In this document: piece after piece, positions 8,499 through 16,709 of the stretch
How positions within the stretch are numbered: the first letter of the stretch is position 1
Layout of the letters: each line of letters starts with the position of its first letter
Assembly (NCBI GenBank): GCA_002386045.1
Contig: DGEQ01000120.1
Span: 43,592-74,341 of the forward strand
From: Hungateiclostridiaceae bacterium UBA3922
Lineage (GTDB): Bacteria; Bacillota; Clostridia; Acetivibrionales; DTU013
Direction: 5' to 3'
Length of the DNA: 30,750 nt
Program-made: the position numbers and the translations under genes
The notes under the pieces: generated by a model
Told to the model about the DNA's origin: nothing
The model's input: only the letters and a program-made list of their open reading frames with translations
Database searches by the model: none

Positions 8499-8870
8499 AT
8501 GGATATAATCAGAACGCTGGAGCAGGAACAGATGAGGACCGATCTGCCTGTTGTAAGCATCGGTGACCATGTAAGGGTACACCTGAAGGTCAAGGAAGGC
8601 AACAGGGAGAGGATCCAGGTATTCGAAGGAACCGTTATCGCAAAGAAAGGCTCCGGTCTCAAAGAAACCTTCACGATAAGAAGAGTGTCCTATGGAGTCG
8701 GTGTTGAAAGAGTGATACCTTTCCATTCACCGAAGATCAGCAGGATCGAGATCGTTAGGAAAGGTAAGATCAGAAGGGCCAAGCTTTACTACCTGCGTGA
8801 CAGGGTCGGTAAAGCTGCCAGGGTCAAGGAAAAGCTCGAAACGAAAGAATCAAAAGAATCAAAAGAATGA
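8499..8870 (+). CDS. rplS: 50S ribosomal protein L19
   Basis: 123-residue L19, found at the 30S-50S interface. Diagnostic segments are VSIGDHVRVHLKVKEG, RIQVFEGTVIA, TFTIRRVSYGVGVERVIPFHSP and RRAKLYYLRDRVGKAAR. ATG 8499 is preferred to the adjacent TTG 8496 because GGAGG (8487-8491) is then 7 bases away. The C-terminus ends in a short Lys-Glu-Ser repeat beyond the conserved domain. It has its own promoter and terminator, so it can be made as a single-gene transcript. Confidence 0.97.
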   Translation: MDIIRTLEQEQMRTDLPVVSIGDHVRVHLKVKEGNRERIQVFEGTVIAKKGSGLKETFTIRRVSYGVGVERVIPFHSPKISRIEIVRKGKIRRAKLYYLRDRVGKAARVKEKLETKESKESKE

Positions 8871-8877
8871 AATGTAT

Positions 8878-8910
8878 AAAGGGGACCAAGGGTCCCTTTT
8901 GTATTTTGTT
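8878..8910 (+). terminator. Intrinsic terminator after rplS
   Basis: GGGACC (8882-8887) pairs with GGTCCC (8891-8896) around AAG, extended by a G-T and three A-T pairs. TTTT and a further T-rich run to 8910 follow. Confidence 0.8.
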
Positions 8911-8932
8911 CATAAATATCTTAGTCTATAAT
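8905..8932 (+). promoter_or_regulatory. Possible promoter of the rbgA operon
   Basis: A consensus TATAAT at 8927-8932 lies 16 bases after a weak -35 candidate TTTGTT (8905-8910) inside the T-rich tail of the rplS terminator. The leader to rbgA would be about 35 bases. Confidence 0.4.
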
Positions 8933-8974
8933 AGTTGTATGGCATACAGAACAGAAGCATAAGAGGAAGGCATT

Positions 8975-9913
8975 ATGAATATACAGTGGTTTCCGGGCCA
9001 TATGGCAAAAACCAGGCGCCTGCTGGCTGAGAACCTGAAGCTGGTGGATGTGGTCATTGAACTGCTTGACGCAAGGATACCTGCAAGCAGCAAAAACCCA
9101 GAAATAGACAGGATCGTGAAAAACAAACCGAGGCTGGTGGTGCTGAACAAGTCGGACCTGGCAGACAGCAAGGTTTCTGAACAATGGGCGGACTGGTACA
9201 AAAGAAGGGGCATCCCGGTGATCTTTGCCGACTCGGTAAGGGGGACCGGGCTCAATACGCTCATAAAACAACTCAAACACCTGATGAGGGAGAGGTTTGA
9301 ACGGGACAGGCAAAAAGGCCGCCGTTTCAGGACCATCAGGACGATGGTGGTCGGTATCCCCAATGTCGGCAAATCAACGTTCATAAACAAGATCGCCGGA
9401 AGAGCTGTCGCTGCTACCGGGGACAGGCCCGGCGTCACGAGGGGGAAGCAGTGGATCAGGCTCCATCCTGAAGTGGACCTGCTTGATACCCCCGGTATCC
9501 TCTGGCCCAGGTTCGACGACAGGGATACCGCATTGAACCTGGCCTTTACCGGAGCGATCAGGGATGAGATACTTGACGTGGAGCAGCTTGCGGCAGCGCT
9601 GGCCGAGAAGCTGGCGGCTGAATATCCCGAACTATTTTTCAGGCGGTACAAACTGAAGGATGCAGACGGGCTCAGCGGCCACGAACTGCTGGAAGCCGCT
9701 GCAAGGAACAGGGGCTGCATCCTGGCCGGCGGCGCGATCGATATGAAAAGGATAGCCGATACCGTCCTTGACGAGTTCCGCGGGGGCAAAATAGGTGCCA
9801 TCACCCTTGAAAGACCGGTATGGGATGAGGCGGGGGATGCTGACGGAGGACCAGAAACAGGCGGAAGGGACAGTGACGGACAGGACGATGCAGGGCGTGA
9901 AACGGATGGATAA
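8975..9913 (+). CDS. rbgA: Ribosome biogenesis GTPase RbgA (YlqF)
   Basis: Circularly permuted GTPase needed for a late step of 50S assembly (entry of L16 and neighbours). The motif order shows the permutation: G4 NKSD at 58-61, G5 around 87-90, then G1 GIPNVGKS at 127-134, G2 Thr near 155 and G3 DTPG at 171-174. The N-terminus MNIQWFPGHMAKTRR is typical of the family, and a GAGGAAGG Shine-Dalgarno precedes it. The helical RNA-binding C-terminal domain ends near residue 280. Beyond it is a Gly/Asp/Glu-rich tail of about 30 residues that the family usually lacks. It leads rnhB-ylqG-ylqH-yraN. Confidence 0.95.
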   Translation: MNIQWFPGHMAKTRRLLAENLKLVDVVIELLDARIPASSKNPEIDRIVKNKPRLVVLNKSDLADSKVSEQWADWYKRRGIPVIFADSVRGTGLNTLIKQLKHLMRERFERDRQKGRRFRTIRTMVVGIPNVGKSTFINKIAGRAVAATGDRPGVTRGKQWIRLHPEVDLLDTPGILWPRFDDRDTALNLAFTGAIRDEILDVEQLAAALAEKLAAEYPELFFRRYKLKDADGLSGHELLEAAARNRGCILAGGAIDMKRIADTVLDEFRGGKIGAITLERPVWDEAGDADGGPETGGRDSDGQDDAGRETDG

Positions 9914-9929
9914 GGGTGAAATTCCTGAG

Positions 9930-10559
9930 ATGCGCAGGGAAAATGAACTGAAACGTCTCGAAGAAATGTATGTATTTGAAAATGAAGCCTTCGGGCAGGG
10001 TTACGAGATCGTCGCGGGCATGGACGAAGCCGGCCGGGGGCCTCTGGCTGGCCCGGTGGTGGCTGCATGCGTGGCACTGCCGAAGTATTGCTTCATAGAA
10101 GGGATAAACGATTCTAAAAAACTGAGCGCTGCAAAGCGGGAAAAACTTTACGGCGTCATCATGGACAGGGCGATTTCGGTGGGGATCGGGATCGTCGATG
10201 AAAAGACGATAGATGAAATAAACATACTCAACGCTACGAAGCTGGCGATGAAAATGGCCCTGGAACGCGCCTGTCCCAGCCCCCAGATGCTGCTTATCGA
10301 TGCCGTGGAACTGGACGATATCGACATACCCCATAAGGCGATCGTCAGGGGGGACATGCTCAGCCTTTCCATAGCCGCGGCATCCATCATTGCCAAAGTG
10401 ACAAGGGACCGCCTCATCATCGAGGCAGACAAAAAATACCCCGCCTACGGATTCAGCAGACACAAGGGATACGGGACCAGGGAGCATATCGATGCTATAA
10501 AGAAATACGGCATTTGTCCGATACATAGAGTGAGCTTCACGAAGAACTTCACTACCTGA
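9930..10559 (+). CDS. rnhB: Ribonuclease HII
   Basis: Removes RNA from RNA-DNA hybrids and misincorporated ribonucleotides. With the start at 9930 it has 209 residues and the four acidic catalytic residues D32, E33, D124 and D142. Motifs include GMDEAGRGPLAGPV, NDSKKLS, ASIIAKVTRD and YGFSRHKGYGT. The frame is open upstream to 9795 and also has an ATG at 9906, but those starts overlap rbgA's low-complexity tail. ATG 9930 gives the N-terminus usual in Clostridia and has AGGGTG about 11 bases before it. The start is less certain than the identity. Confidence 0.93.
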   Translation: MRRENELKRLEEMYVFENEAFGQGYEIVAGMDEAGRGPLAGPVVAACVALPKYCFIEGINDSKKLSAAKREKLYGVIMDRAISVGIGIVDEKTIDEINILNATKLAMKMALERACPSPQMLLIDAVELDDIDIPHKAIVRGDMLSLSIAAASIIAKVTRDRLIIEADKKYPAYGFSRHKGYGTREHIDAIKKYGICPIHRVSFTKNFTT

Positions 10560-10591
10560 AATCAGCCCGGGATCAAGGCAAGGAGTCCGTT

Positions 10592-12340
10592 ATGCGCATA
10601 GAGAGCCTAGGGGTCATTTCTGCCGGAAACAGCAATATCACAGGCGACCTGGTGAAAAGTCTCGAAAAAGGGGACGTCATTCGGGCGAAAGTGCTCGAAA
10701 CCGCACCGGGTGAGGTCGTCCTGAGGCTTTCAGACGGATCGGTCCTGAAAGCCGCCACCGTCAATGAACCAGGGTTCAGGACAGGTGACGTGGTGTTGCT
10801 GAGTGTCAGGTCAAAGACCGAATCCCGGATAGTACTTGAAATCGTAAGCGATCCGTCAGCGGGCGGCAAAGCGGAAAGCGGCAGGCTCCTGAAACTCCTC
10901 GGGTCCCTTGGCATCGAACCGGACAAAACGAACCTGGAACTGGCGTCAGAGTTTTTGAAATTCAGGACCAGGCCCAGCGCCGAGGATATGGCAAAAGCCC
11001 GGGAACTGCTGAATAGCCGGGAAACGATGGACCCGGAAAAAGCGGCATACATCGTATCGAGGAAGATTGATCCGTCGCGCTTTGACAGCGAAATGCTGGC
11101 GAGATTCCTGGACGGGGAACTGAAACTCGGGCAACTGCTCGAATCGCTCGCAAAAGCACTGGAGCAGTCAGCGGGCATGAAATCCGCAGATGACGCAGCC
11201 GACCAGGTGCCGGTCCGTGCAAATGATCCTTCCGGCATTCCATCAGCCAACCCCGCAAACAGTACCGCACATGATCCTGTGCATGTCCCCGGGGCTGGTA
11301 CAGTCGAATATACAGTAACAGCAGCCTTTTCAGTCGGTGAAACGCAGGGAATGGATGAAACGCTCCCATCTCAAGCTCCGATGTTTAACGACAACGATGC
11401 AGCAGAAACCGGAACACCGGACAATGGCGCGGCTGCCGGGCAGGTCACGGATCTGGCGCAGGAAACCGTTGCCGGTGATAATCAGGTCATCCCCGGGAAA
11501 CCCGGCGACGCGGCGGCAGAGGGACCGACGGCTGCTCCACCGGATGCCGGTGACCATTCCACGCGGGGTGCCGGCAATACCCCGGAACAGGATGCCGGCG
11601 TCGCTGCACGGGTGCCTGCAGGAGACACGTTGGATCTGCAGGCTGCCGGAAACGCAACAGGCTATGAGAAGGAAGCAGGGATGGAAGGCGGAAACAGCGA
11701 TGCCGCCCCTGCGGAAAGGCTGGAGGCACAGATCGGCAGCATTTTTGCAAGGGTAAGCAGAAAGCTTTCTGCCAATGACCTTGATGCGGGAAAAGTAAAA
11801 GAAAAGGTAAACATGCTCCTTTCCGAGGCAGAAAATTTCATACGTACGTCCCGGACCGCTTTACAGGATGACCGCGGAAACTTCCCGCGCACCCTGGCAT
11901 TGCTGGGCGAAACGGTAAAAACGATGGACCTGATGAATTCGTACCAGGTCCTGTATTACCAGGTTCCGGTGGATCTGAACGGGAGACCGGAGACGGCCGA
12001 ACTTTACGTGATGAAACGAAAACGGAACAGGAAGAGGATCGATCCCGATGATACGACCATCTTCCTGTCGGTCGGCACGCAGAACATGGGAAGGATCGAG
12101 GCGCTGCTGGATGTAAAGGGCAAAAGCATCAGTATGGATCTCAGGACCGAAAGCACCGACACAGGCGATTTCATCAGGAACTATATAAACGGCCTGTATC
12201 CCGCCATCAGCGAGTGCGGATACAAGCTTGTGAAAGTGAGTTATTCGGTCATCGATGAGCCCGCCGGTCCTCCCGGGCAGGAAAAGCTTCTTCTGGCCAT
12301 GGCAAATCACGATCACGCGAAGATAGATTACCGTATATAA
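10592..12340 (+). CDS. ylqG: YlqG-like protein with FliK-type C-terminal domain
   Basis: 582-residue protein in the position of Bacillus ylqG, between rnhB and ylqH. The N-terminal 100 residues (for example VLETAPGEVVLRLSDGSVLKA) resemble the N-terminus of YlqG. Residues about 205-385 are a low-complexity Ala/Gly/Pro/Asp-rich linker with no predicted fold. The C-terminal 150 residues (YYQVPVDLNGRPETAELYV, MGRIEALLDVKG) look like the core domain of flagellar hook-length protein FliK. No flagellar gene lies nearby. The function is unknown; with YlqH next door it may form a FliK/FlhB-like interaction pair (inference). AAGGAG at 10580-10585 supports the ATG. Confidence 0.75.
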   Translation: MRIESLGVISAGNSNITGDLVKSLEKGDVIRAKVLETAPGEVVLRLSDGSVLKAATVNEPGFRTGDVVLLSVRSKTESRIVLEIVSDPSAGGKAESGRLLKLLGSLGIEPDKTNLELASEFLKFRTRPSAEDMAKARELLNSRETMDPEKAAYIVSRKIDPSRFDSEMLARFLDGELKLGQLLESLAKALEQSAGMKSADDAADQVPVRANDPSGIPSANPANSTAHDPVHVPGAGTVEYTVTAAFSVGETQGMDETLPSQAPMFNDNDAAETGTPDNGAAAGQVTDLAQETVAGDNQVIPGKPGDAAAEGPTAAPPDAGDHSTRGAGNTPEQDAGVAARVPAGDTLDLQAAGNATGYEKEAGMEGGNSDAAPAERLEAQIGSIFARVSRKLSANDLDAGKVKEKVNMLLSEAENFIRTSRTALQDDRGNFPRTLALLGETVKTMDLMNSYQVLYYQVPVDLNGRPETAELYVMKRKRNRKRIDPDDTTIFLSVGTQNMGRIEALLDVKGKSISMDLRTESTDTGDFIRNYINGLYPAISECGYKLVKVSYSVIDEPAGPPGQEKLLLAMANHDHAKIDYRI

Positions 12341-12356
12341 CCGGAAGGTCTAAGCG

Positions 12357-12671
12357 ATGAAGGAAGAGAAGAAAAGAAAAATCAGGGAGGCTGCGGCGCT
12401 TAAGTATACTCCCGAAATGGATGCTCCTGAGATCATAGCCCTGGGGAAAGGCGAGGCAGCCGGGAAAATAGTCGAAAAAGCAATAGAAAGCGGCGTGCCT
12501 GTCCATGAGGATGCGGAACTGGCACACGCTTTGAACATGCTGAGCATCGGCGATGAGATACCGCCGGAACTTTACGAGGTAGTGGCAAAAATACTGGTGT
12601 TTGTCGGCGAGGTAGATGAAAAATACCCGGGGATCATGCCAGGCAGAAAAAGTGATGGGGCAGAGAGATGA
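12357..12671 (+). CDS. ylqH: YlqH, FlhB C-terminal-domain-like protein
   Basis: 104-residue soluble homologue of the cytoplasmic domain of the export-gate protein FlhB/EscU. The match runs across AAALKYTPEMDAPEIIALGKG, VPVHEDAELAHAL and IPPELYEVVAKILVFV. The trans-membrane part is missing, and so is the NPTH self-cleavage motif, so it is not a working export gate. The gene follows ylqG by 16 bases with GGAAGG before it, and its stop overlaps the start of yraN. In Bacillus the equivalent gene is also of unknown function. Confidence 0.85.
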   Translation: MKEEKKRKIREAAALKYTPEMDAPEIIALGKGEAAGKIVEKAIESGVPVHEDAELAHALNMLSIGDEIPPELYEVVAKILVFVGEVDEKYPGIMPGRKSDGAER

Positions 12672-13036
12672 ATAGGCATCAGCTGGGCAAAAAAGGTGAA
12701 CAGATCGCTGCTGATTATCTTTCCGAAAACGGCTACAGGATCCTTGAAAGGAACTTCAGGTCCGGCAGGTTCGGAGAAATCGATATCATCGCTGAGGATG
12801 GCCCCTGTATCTGCTTCATAGAAGTAAAGACCAGGACATCGGACCTTTTCGGCGCGCCTTCCGAGTCAGTGGACTACAACAAGAGGCGGAAACTGAGATC
12901 TCTGGCTATGATCTACCTTAAGCAGAAAGGGAATGGCGAAAGAGATATACGCTTCGATGTGGTCGAAATCACCGCAAGACGTGAAGGTGACGGCATAATG
13001 CCGGAAAACATCAACCTGATCAGGGGTGCTTTCTGA
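12668..13036 (+). CDS. yraN: YraN family endonuclease-like protein (UPF0102)
   Basis: 122-residue UPF0102 protein with a restriction-endonuclease-like fold. N-terminal GKKGEQIAADYLSENGY is typical. The putative metal site is FGEIDIIAED followed by CFIEVKTR (the E-D-ExK pattern of PD-D/ExK nucleases). The biological role is not settled. It overlaps ylqH by 4 bases (ATGA) and its TGA overlaps the next ATG, so it is translationally coupled on both sides. Confidence 0.92.
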   Translation: MNRHQLGKKGEQIAADYLSENGYRILERNFRSGRFGEIDIIAEDGPCICFIEVKTRTSDLFGAPSESVDYNKRRKLRSLAMIYLKQKGNGERDIRFDVVEITARREGDGIMPENINLIRGAF

Positions 13037-13980
13037 TGCTGACAGTAGATACCCATTGCGATACGGCGCTTTCAGTATATGAAAACGGCGGAGACGGAAC
13101 GGATCTGTATGCTAACAGGTTCCAGCTCGATATAAGGAGGCTCATGGCGGCCGGTCCCCGCGTACAGTTTTTCGCTGCATTCGCCGACCCGAAAAAGTAC
13201 AGGAACGACACCCTTTCAAGGGTCCTGTCGATCCTTGACGTGGTTTATGATGCACAGGAAAAGTACGGGGATATATTTGCCATATGCAAAAGTGCTGATG
13301 AAATCGACCGGGCGGTTTCCGGCGGAAAGACGGCAGCATTGCTTTCGGTGGAAGGAGGGGAGTGCCTCAACGGCGAAATTTCTGTCCTGAGGCAGTTGTA
13401 CAGGCTCGGGGTGAGGAGCATGCTCCTTGCCTGGAACTACCGGAACCTGCTGGCTGACGGAGCCGGGGAGGAAAACGGCGCCGGGCTGACATCCTTCGGG
13501 AAACAGGCTGTGGCTGAGATGAACCGGCTTGGAATGATAGTGGATGTTTCACACCTGTGCGAAGCCAGCTTCGATGACGTGATGTCCGTGACCACGAAGC
13601 CGGTCATCGCATCCCATTCGAACGCTTATGCAGTATGCCGCAATCCAAGGAACCTCAGCGACAGGCAGTTGTCAGACATAAAGGCCAACGGCGGGGTAGT
13701 CGGCATCAACTTTTATCCCTGTTTCCTCAATAACACCGACAGGGCGGATATGGATGATGTTATCAGGCATATAGAACATATCTGTTCAGTGACAGGAGAA
13801 GACCATGTCGGCATAGGAGCGGATTTCGACGGCATAGAATACACGCCCGCCGGGCTCGAGGGGACAGAACGGATCCATGCCCTGTTCGAGCGCCTGCTAC
13901 AGCTCAACTATCCCGAATCTTTCGTCAGGAAATTTGCCGGGCTCAATTTCATGAGGGTGATCAGGCAGATACTTGTATAA
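13036..13980 (+). CDS. M19 family membrane-dipeptidase-like peptidase
   Basis: 314-residue zinc dipeptidase of family M19 (renal dipeptidase family). It probably hydrolyses dipeptides, possibly including those with a D-residue. The expected metal ligands are present: H7 and D9 (DTHCD), E106 (VEGGE), H173 (VSHL) and H194 (SHSNAYA), with D263/D265 in GADFDG. There is no signal peptide, so it is cytoplasmic. It shares TGATG with the end of yraN and is the last gene of the rbgA operon. Only a weak hairpin follows, and no convincing terminator. Confidence 0.92.
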   Translation: MLTVDTHCDTALSVYENGGDGTDLYANRFQLDIRRLMAAGPRVQFFAAFADPKKYRNDTLSRVLSILDVVYDAQEKYGDIFAICKSADEIDRAVSGGKTAALLSVEGGECLNGEISVLRQLYRLGVRSMLLAWNYRNLLADGAGEENGAGLTSFGKQAVAEMNRLGMIVDVSHLCEASFDDVMSVTTKPVIASHSNAYAVCRNPRNLSDRQLSDIKANGGVVGINFYPCFLNNTDRADMDDVIRHIEHICSVTGEDHVGIGADFDGIEYTPAGLEGTERIHALFERLLQLNYPESFVRKFAGLNFMRVIRQILV

Positions 13981-14151
13981 TGGCTGGCAGCCCCAGGTTT
14001 TGTGACAGCAGCATCCGGCATATCGTCCGCGAAGGTTGATGACTCCTTTTTGATCCATTCACAGATTTGAAGTCCGGACGTACCTTTCCTGCAAATATAT
14101 GCACACATTCCCCTCGTAATAAATAAAATATGAATCAAACCGGCCCGGTAG

Positions 14152-14180
14152 TTGCAAAAATCGGCCAAATATAATAAAAT
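14152..14180 (+). promoter_or_regulatory. Promoter of the aminotransferase gene
   Basis: TTGCAA at 14152-14157, 17 bases, TAAAAT at 14175-14180. A TATAAT at 14170-14175 overlaps but is badly spaced. The rest of the spacer from 13981 holds no gene I can support. Confidence 0.6.
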
Positions 14181-14214
14181 ATCAGCAATGTATTCATATG
14201 GAGGGACATAATAC

Positions 14215-15495
14215 ATGGACATTACGAAGCTTAGCAGGGAAGAACTGGGGAAAAGGCTATCGGAACTGGAAAAGGAATATGAGCAGTTCAGGGCAAAAGG
14301 CCTGAAACTTGACATGTCAAGGGGGAAGCCATGCAAAGAGCAGCTTGACCTCTCTGTCGAAATGCTGGCTTATCCATACAGGGACAGGATTTTCAAAACA
14401 GCTTCCTGTGCGGACATACGCAATTACGGGCTCGTGGACGGCCTGCCCGAGGCGAAGGAACTGTTTGCACAAATACTTGGGGTAAGCGCCGCTGAAGTCA
14501 TCGTGGGCAATAACTCGAGCCTCAGTATGATGTACGATTCGATCAGCCGCGCCATGACCTTCGGCGTTTACGGAAGCCCGGCGCCCTGGGGCAGGCTCCC
14601 GAAAGTGAAGTTCCTCTGCCCGAGTCCCGGCTATGACAGGCATTTTGCCATCTGTGAACTTTTTGGCATAGAAATGATAACTATAGATATGAAAGATGAC
14701 GGCCCGGATATGGACACGGTCGAAAGGCTTGCGTCCGAAGACGATTCCATAAAGGGGATATGGTGCACGCCCAAGTACAGCAACCCGACCGGCAACACGT
14801 ATTCCGACGATGTGGTCGAAAGGCTCGCATCTATGCACACTGCCGCAAAGGATTTCAGGATATTCTGGGACAACGCATATGTAGTCCACCACCTGACAGA
14901 CAAACCCGACAGTCTGAAGAACATACTGGAGGCATGCAAAAAAGCAGGAAACCCCGACAGGGTGTTCATGTTCGCATCTACCTCCAAGATAACTTTCCCG
15001 GGCTCAGGTGTAGCTGCCATGGCGGCAAGCGAAAACAACATAGACCTTATCAAAAAGCAGCTTGGCATAAGGACCATAGGCCCGGACAAGATAAACCAGC
15101 TGAGGCATGTGATGTTCTTCAGGGATCTTGCCGGTATAGAGGAGCATATGAAAAAGCATGCAGCCATACTGAAGCCGAAGTTCGACATGGTAAACAGCAT
15201 ACTCGAGTCACGGCTCGGCGGTAAAAACATAGCAAGCTGGAGCAAGCCCAACGGGGGATACTTCATCAGCTTTGACACGCTGCCCGGATGCGCGTCCGCC
15301 GTCGTAAAGATGGCAGGGGAGGCCGGTGTGGTGTTTACTCCTGCAGGCGCCACCTATCCGTACGGAAAGGACCCGCAGGACCGCAACATCAGGATCGCCC
15401 CGACATTGCCGCCGATCGGAGAGCTGAAAACAGCCATGGAACTGATGTGCATATGCGTTGAGATCGTCTCGATCAGAAAACTCCTCACAGTCTGA
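14215..15495 (+). CDS. PLP-dependent aminotransferase, AspT type (PF12897-like)
   Basis: 426-residue fold-type I aminotransferase of the subgroup around Corynebacterium AspT, sometimes annotated as MocR-like but without a DNA-binding domain. It probably transaminates aspartate or related amino acids. K258 in ASTSKITFPG should carry PLP, with N190 (KYSNPTG), D219 and Y222 (WDNAY) as cofactor contacts. The N-terminal helix and LDMSRGKP motif are typical of the subgroup. GGAGGG at 14200-14205 precedes the ATG. It is a single-gene unit with its own promoter and a strong terminator. Substrate is not deducible. Confidence 0.88.
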   Translation: MDITKLSREELGKRLSELEKEYEQFRAKGLKLDMSRGKPCKEQLDLSVEMLAYPYRDRIFKTASCADIRNYGLVDGLPEAKELFAQILGVSAAEVIVGNNSSLSMMYDSISRAMTFGVYGSPAPWGRLPKVKFLCPSPGYDRHFAICELFGIEMITIDMKDDGPDMDTVERLASEDDSIKGIWCTPKYSNPTGNTYSDDVVERLASMHTAAKDFRIFWDNAYVVHHLTDKPDSLKNILEACKKAGNPDRVFMFASTSKITFPGSGVAAMAASENNIDLIKKQLGIRTIGPDKINQLRHVMFFRDLAGIEEHMKKHAAILKPKFDMVNSILESRLGGKNIASWSKPNGGYFISFDTLPGCASAVVKMAGEAGVVFTPAGATYPYGKDPQDRNIRIAPTLPPIGELKTAMELMCICVEIVSIRKLLTV

Positions 15496-15509
15496 TGGTT
15501 CAGTCACGG

Positions 15510-15545
15510 AAGGCTTTCACTGTCTTATACAGTGAAGCCTTTTTC
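15510..15545 (+). terminator. Intrinsic terminator of the aminotransferase gene
   Basis: AAGGCTTTCACTGT at 15510-15523 pairs with ACAGTGAAGCCT from 15529, with one bulged base and a CTTAT loop, and runs into TTTTT. Confidence 0.85.
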
Positions 15546-15592
15546 CCGTTTACCAGCATGTCTGCCTTTTCAACGATCTTCAGGCCGAAAAC

Positions 15593-15621
15593 TTGCATTG
15601 GGCGGCAAACAATATTATAAT
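15593..15621 (+). promoter_or_regulatory. Promoter of a short transcript without a gene
   Basis: TTGCAT at 15593-15598, exactly 17 bases, then consensus TATAAT at 15616-15621. The expected start near 15628 lies only about 80 bases before a strong terminator. Confidence 0.6.
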
Positions 15622-15627
15622 TCAATA

Positions 15628-15710
15628 CGTGGTGCATTCTTGCAATGGTACCATACAAATCTCATATCTCATAGTATCCGGCGGGACCTGGCTGTCCCGC
15701 AGCTTTTTTT
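15628..15710 (+). ncRNA. Candidate small RNA between aminotransferase and gntR
   Basis: A region of about 83 bases framed by its own promoter (15593-15621) and a perfect-stem terminator (15681-15710). It contains the palindrome ATGGTACCAT at 15644-15653 region. The only reading frame is a nine-codon one beginning at that ATG, without a Shine-Dalgarno. It may be a small RNA or a premature-termination leader of gntR, although gntR also seems to have a promoter of its own. Existence of the transcript is inferred from the signals only. Confidence 0.4.
15681..15710 (+). terminator. Strong intrinsic terminator upstream of gntR
   Basis: GCGGGAC (15681-15687) and GTCCCGC (15694-15700) form a perfect 7-bp GC-rich stem around CTGGCT. 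Seven T residues follow at 15704-15710. Confidence 0.88.
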
Positions 15711-15793
15711 ATACCGGGCTTCAATGTCACGGCGGGGGAGGGGCCTTGGCTAAATGTACTGAAAAATCTGCTGCAAAATTATACAGTTTTACG

Positions 15794-15822
15794 TTGAAAT
15801 GAATATAAAAATCAGATAGAAT
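15794..15822 (+). promoter_or_regulatory. Promoter of the GntR-family regulator gene
   Basis: TTGAAA at 15794-15799, 17 bases, TAGAAT at 15817-15822, giving a leader of about 45 bases. No clear inverted repeat of the GntR type lies within it. Confidence 0.5.
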
Positions 15823-15873
15823 TAGTAATGATGTAATTATGTGTTGCTATGTTTACTGATCCGGAGGGTCTAA

Positions 15874-16614
15874 ATGATCAACAAATACAGCAATGTGCCT
15901 TTGTATTCCCAGCTAAAGCAACTCATCATAGAGAAGATCGAATCGGGGGATTATCCCGTCGAATCGAAAATCCCGTCCGAGCAGGAACTCTGCGAACTGT
16001 ACGGCATAAGCAGGCCGACGGTCAGGCAGGCGATCAATGAGCTTACGAACAATGGCTACCTGTACAAGGAAAAAGGCAAGGGGACATTCGTGGCAAAACC
16101 GAAGACAAAGGTCGATATCAGGAATTACACTGGTTTCACCGATTCCATCCTGGACAGCCACGATCCAGGTCAGCATGACATAATATCATTACATGCTGTC
16201 AATATGAATGATGCTCCTTTCCTGAAGGATATCTTCGGGGTGCAGGGCCCGTCAGCCAATGCAGAGTTTGCCGAGATAAGGTATGTCACATCAGAAGGGA
16301 AGAACATCCTTTCATATAATACGTCCTATGTGCCGCTGGCACTTTTCCCGGAATTGCTGGAGGACATAAAGGACCGGAAACCTTCCTATGATATATTGAA
16401 AGGAAAGTACCCGCTGATACCCGTAAGGTCCAGGAGCAAGCTGGAAATCGTGTTCACCGACCAGACGGACGCCCAGTATCTCTCGGTGCAGCCGGGGCTT
16501 CCCGTGATAAAGATATCCAACATCCTGTATTCCAAGAGCGGCCAGCCGGTGGAATATATAACTGCGAAGTACCGCGCCGACAAGTGCCAGCTTGTTTTCG
16601 AACATAATAAATAA
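15874..16614 (+). CDS. GntR family transcriptional regulator, HutC subfamily
   Basis: 246-residue regulator. The N-terminal winged helix (about 1-75) shows the family hallmark SKIPSEQELCELYGISRPTV and RQAINELTNNGYLYKEKGKGTFV. Residues about 95-243 form a UTRA effector-binding domain (for example VIKISNILYSKSGQPVEYI). HutC-type members sense sugars, sugar phosphates or histidine intermediates, but nothing here tells which. GGAGGG at 15863-15868 precedes the ATG. It stands alone, between its own promoter and a strong terminator, with no catabolic or transport operon next to it. Confidence 0.93.
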   Translation: MINKYSNVPLYSQLKQLIIEKIESGDYPVESKIPSEQELCELYGISRPTVRQAINELTNNGYLYKEKGKGTFVAKPKTKVDIRNYTGFTDSILDSHDPGQHDIISLHAVNMNDAPFLKDIFGVQGPSANAEFAEIRYVTSEGKNILSYNTSYVPLALFPELLEDIKDRKPSYDILKGKYPLIPVRSRSKLEIVFTDQTDAQYLSVQPGLPVIKISNILYSKSGQPVEYITAKYRADKCQLVFEHNK

Positions 16615-16650
16615 ACTTCATATTTGGATCCTGATGTCATATTTATCACG

Positions 16651-16686
16651 AAAATATGTCAAATGTATTATTTGACATATTTTTTT
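16651..16686 (+). terminator. Intrinsic terminator after the GntR gene
   Basis: A perfect 14-bp stem (16651-16664 with 16670-16683) around GTATT is followed by more T residues. Both arms are AT-rich and symmetrical, so it may work in both directions. Confidence 0.85.
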
Positions 16687-16709
16687 AATATTATTTAATA
16701 TTAAATGAG

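Noticed and set aside
13908..14336. Minus-strand frame across the spacer before the aminotransferase, with a GAGGGG near an ATG at about 14126
   Set aside because: It overlaps both neighbouring genes antisense, the possible Shine-Dalgarno is too close to the start, and the translation resembles nothing known.
15628..15660. T-box-like impression from GGTACC upstream of the 15681 terminator
   Set aside because: The leader is far too short for a T-box, lacks the specifier stem, and gntR is not an expected target.
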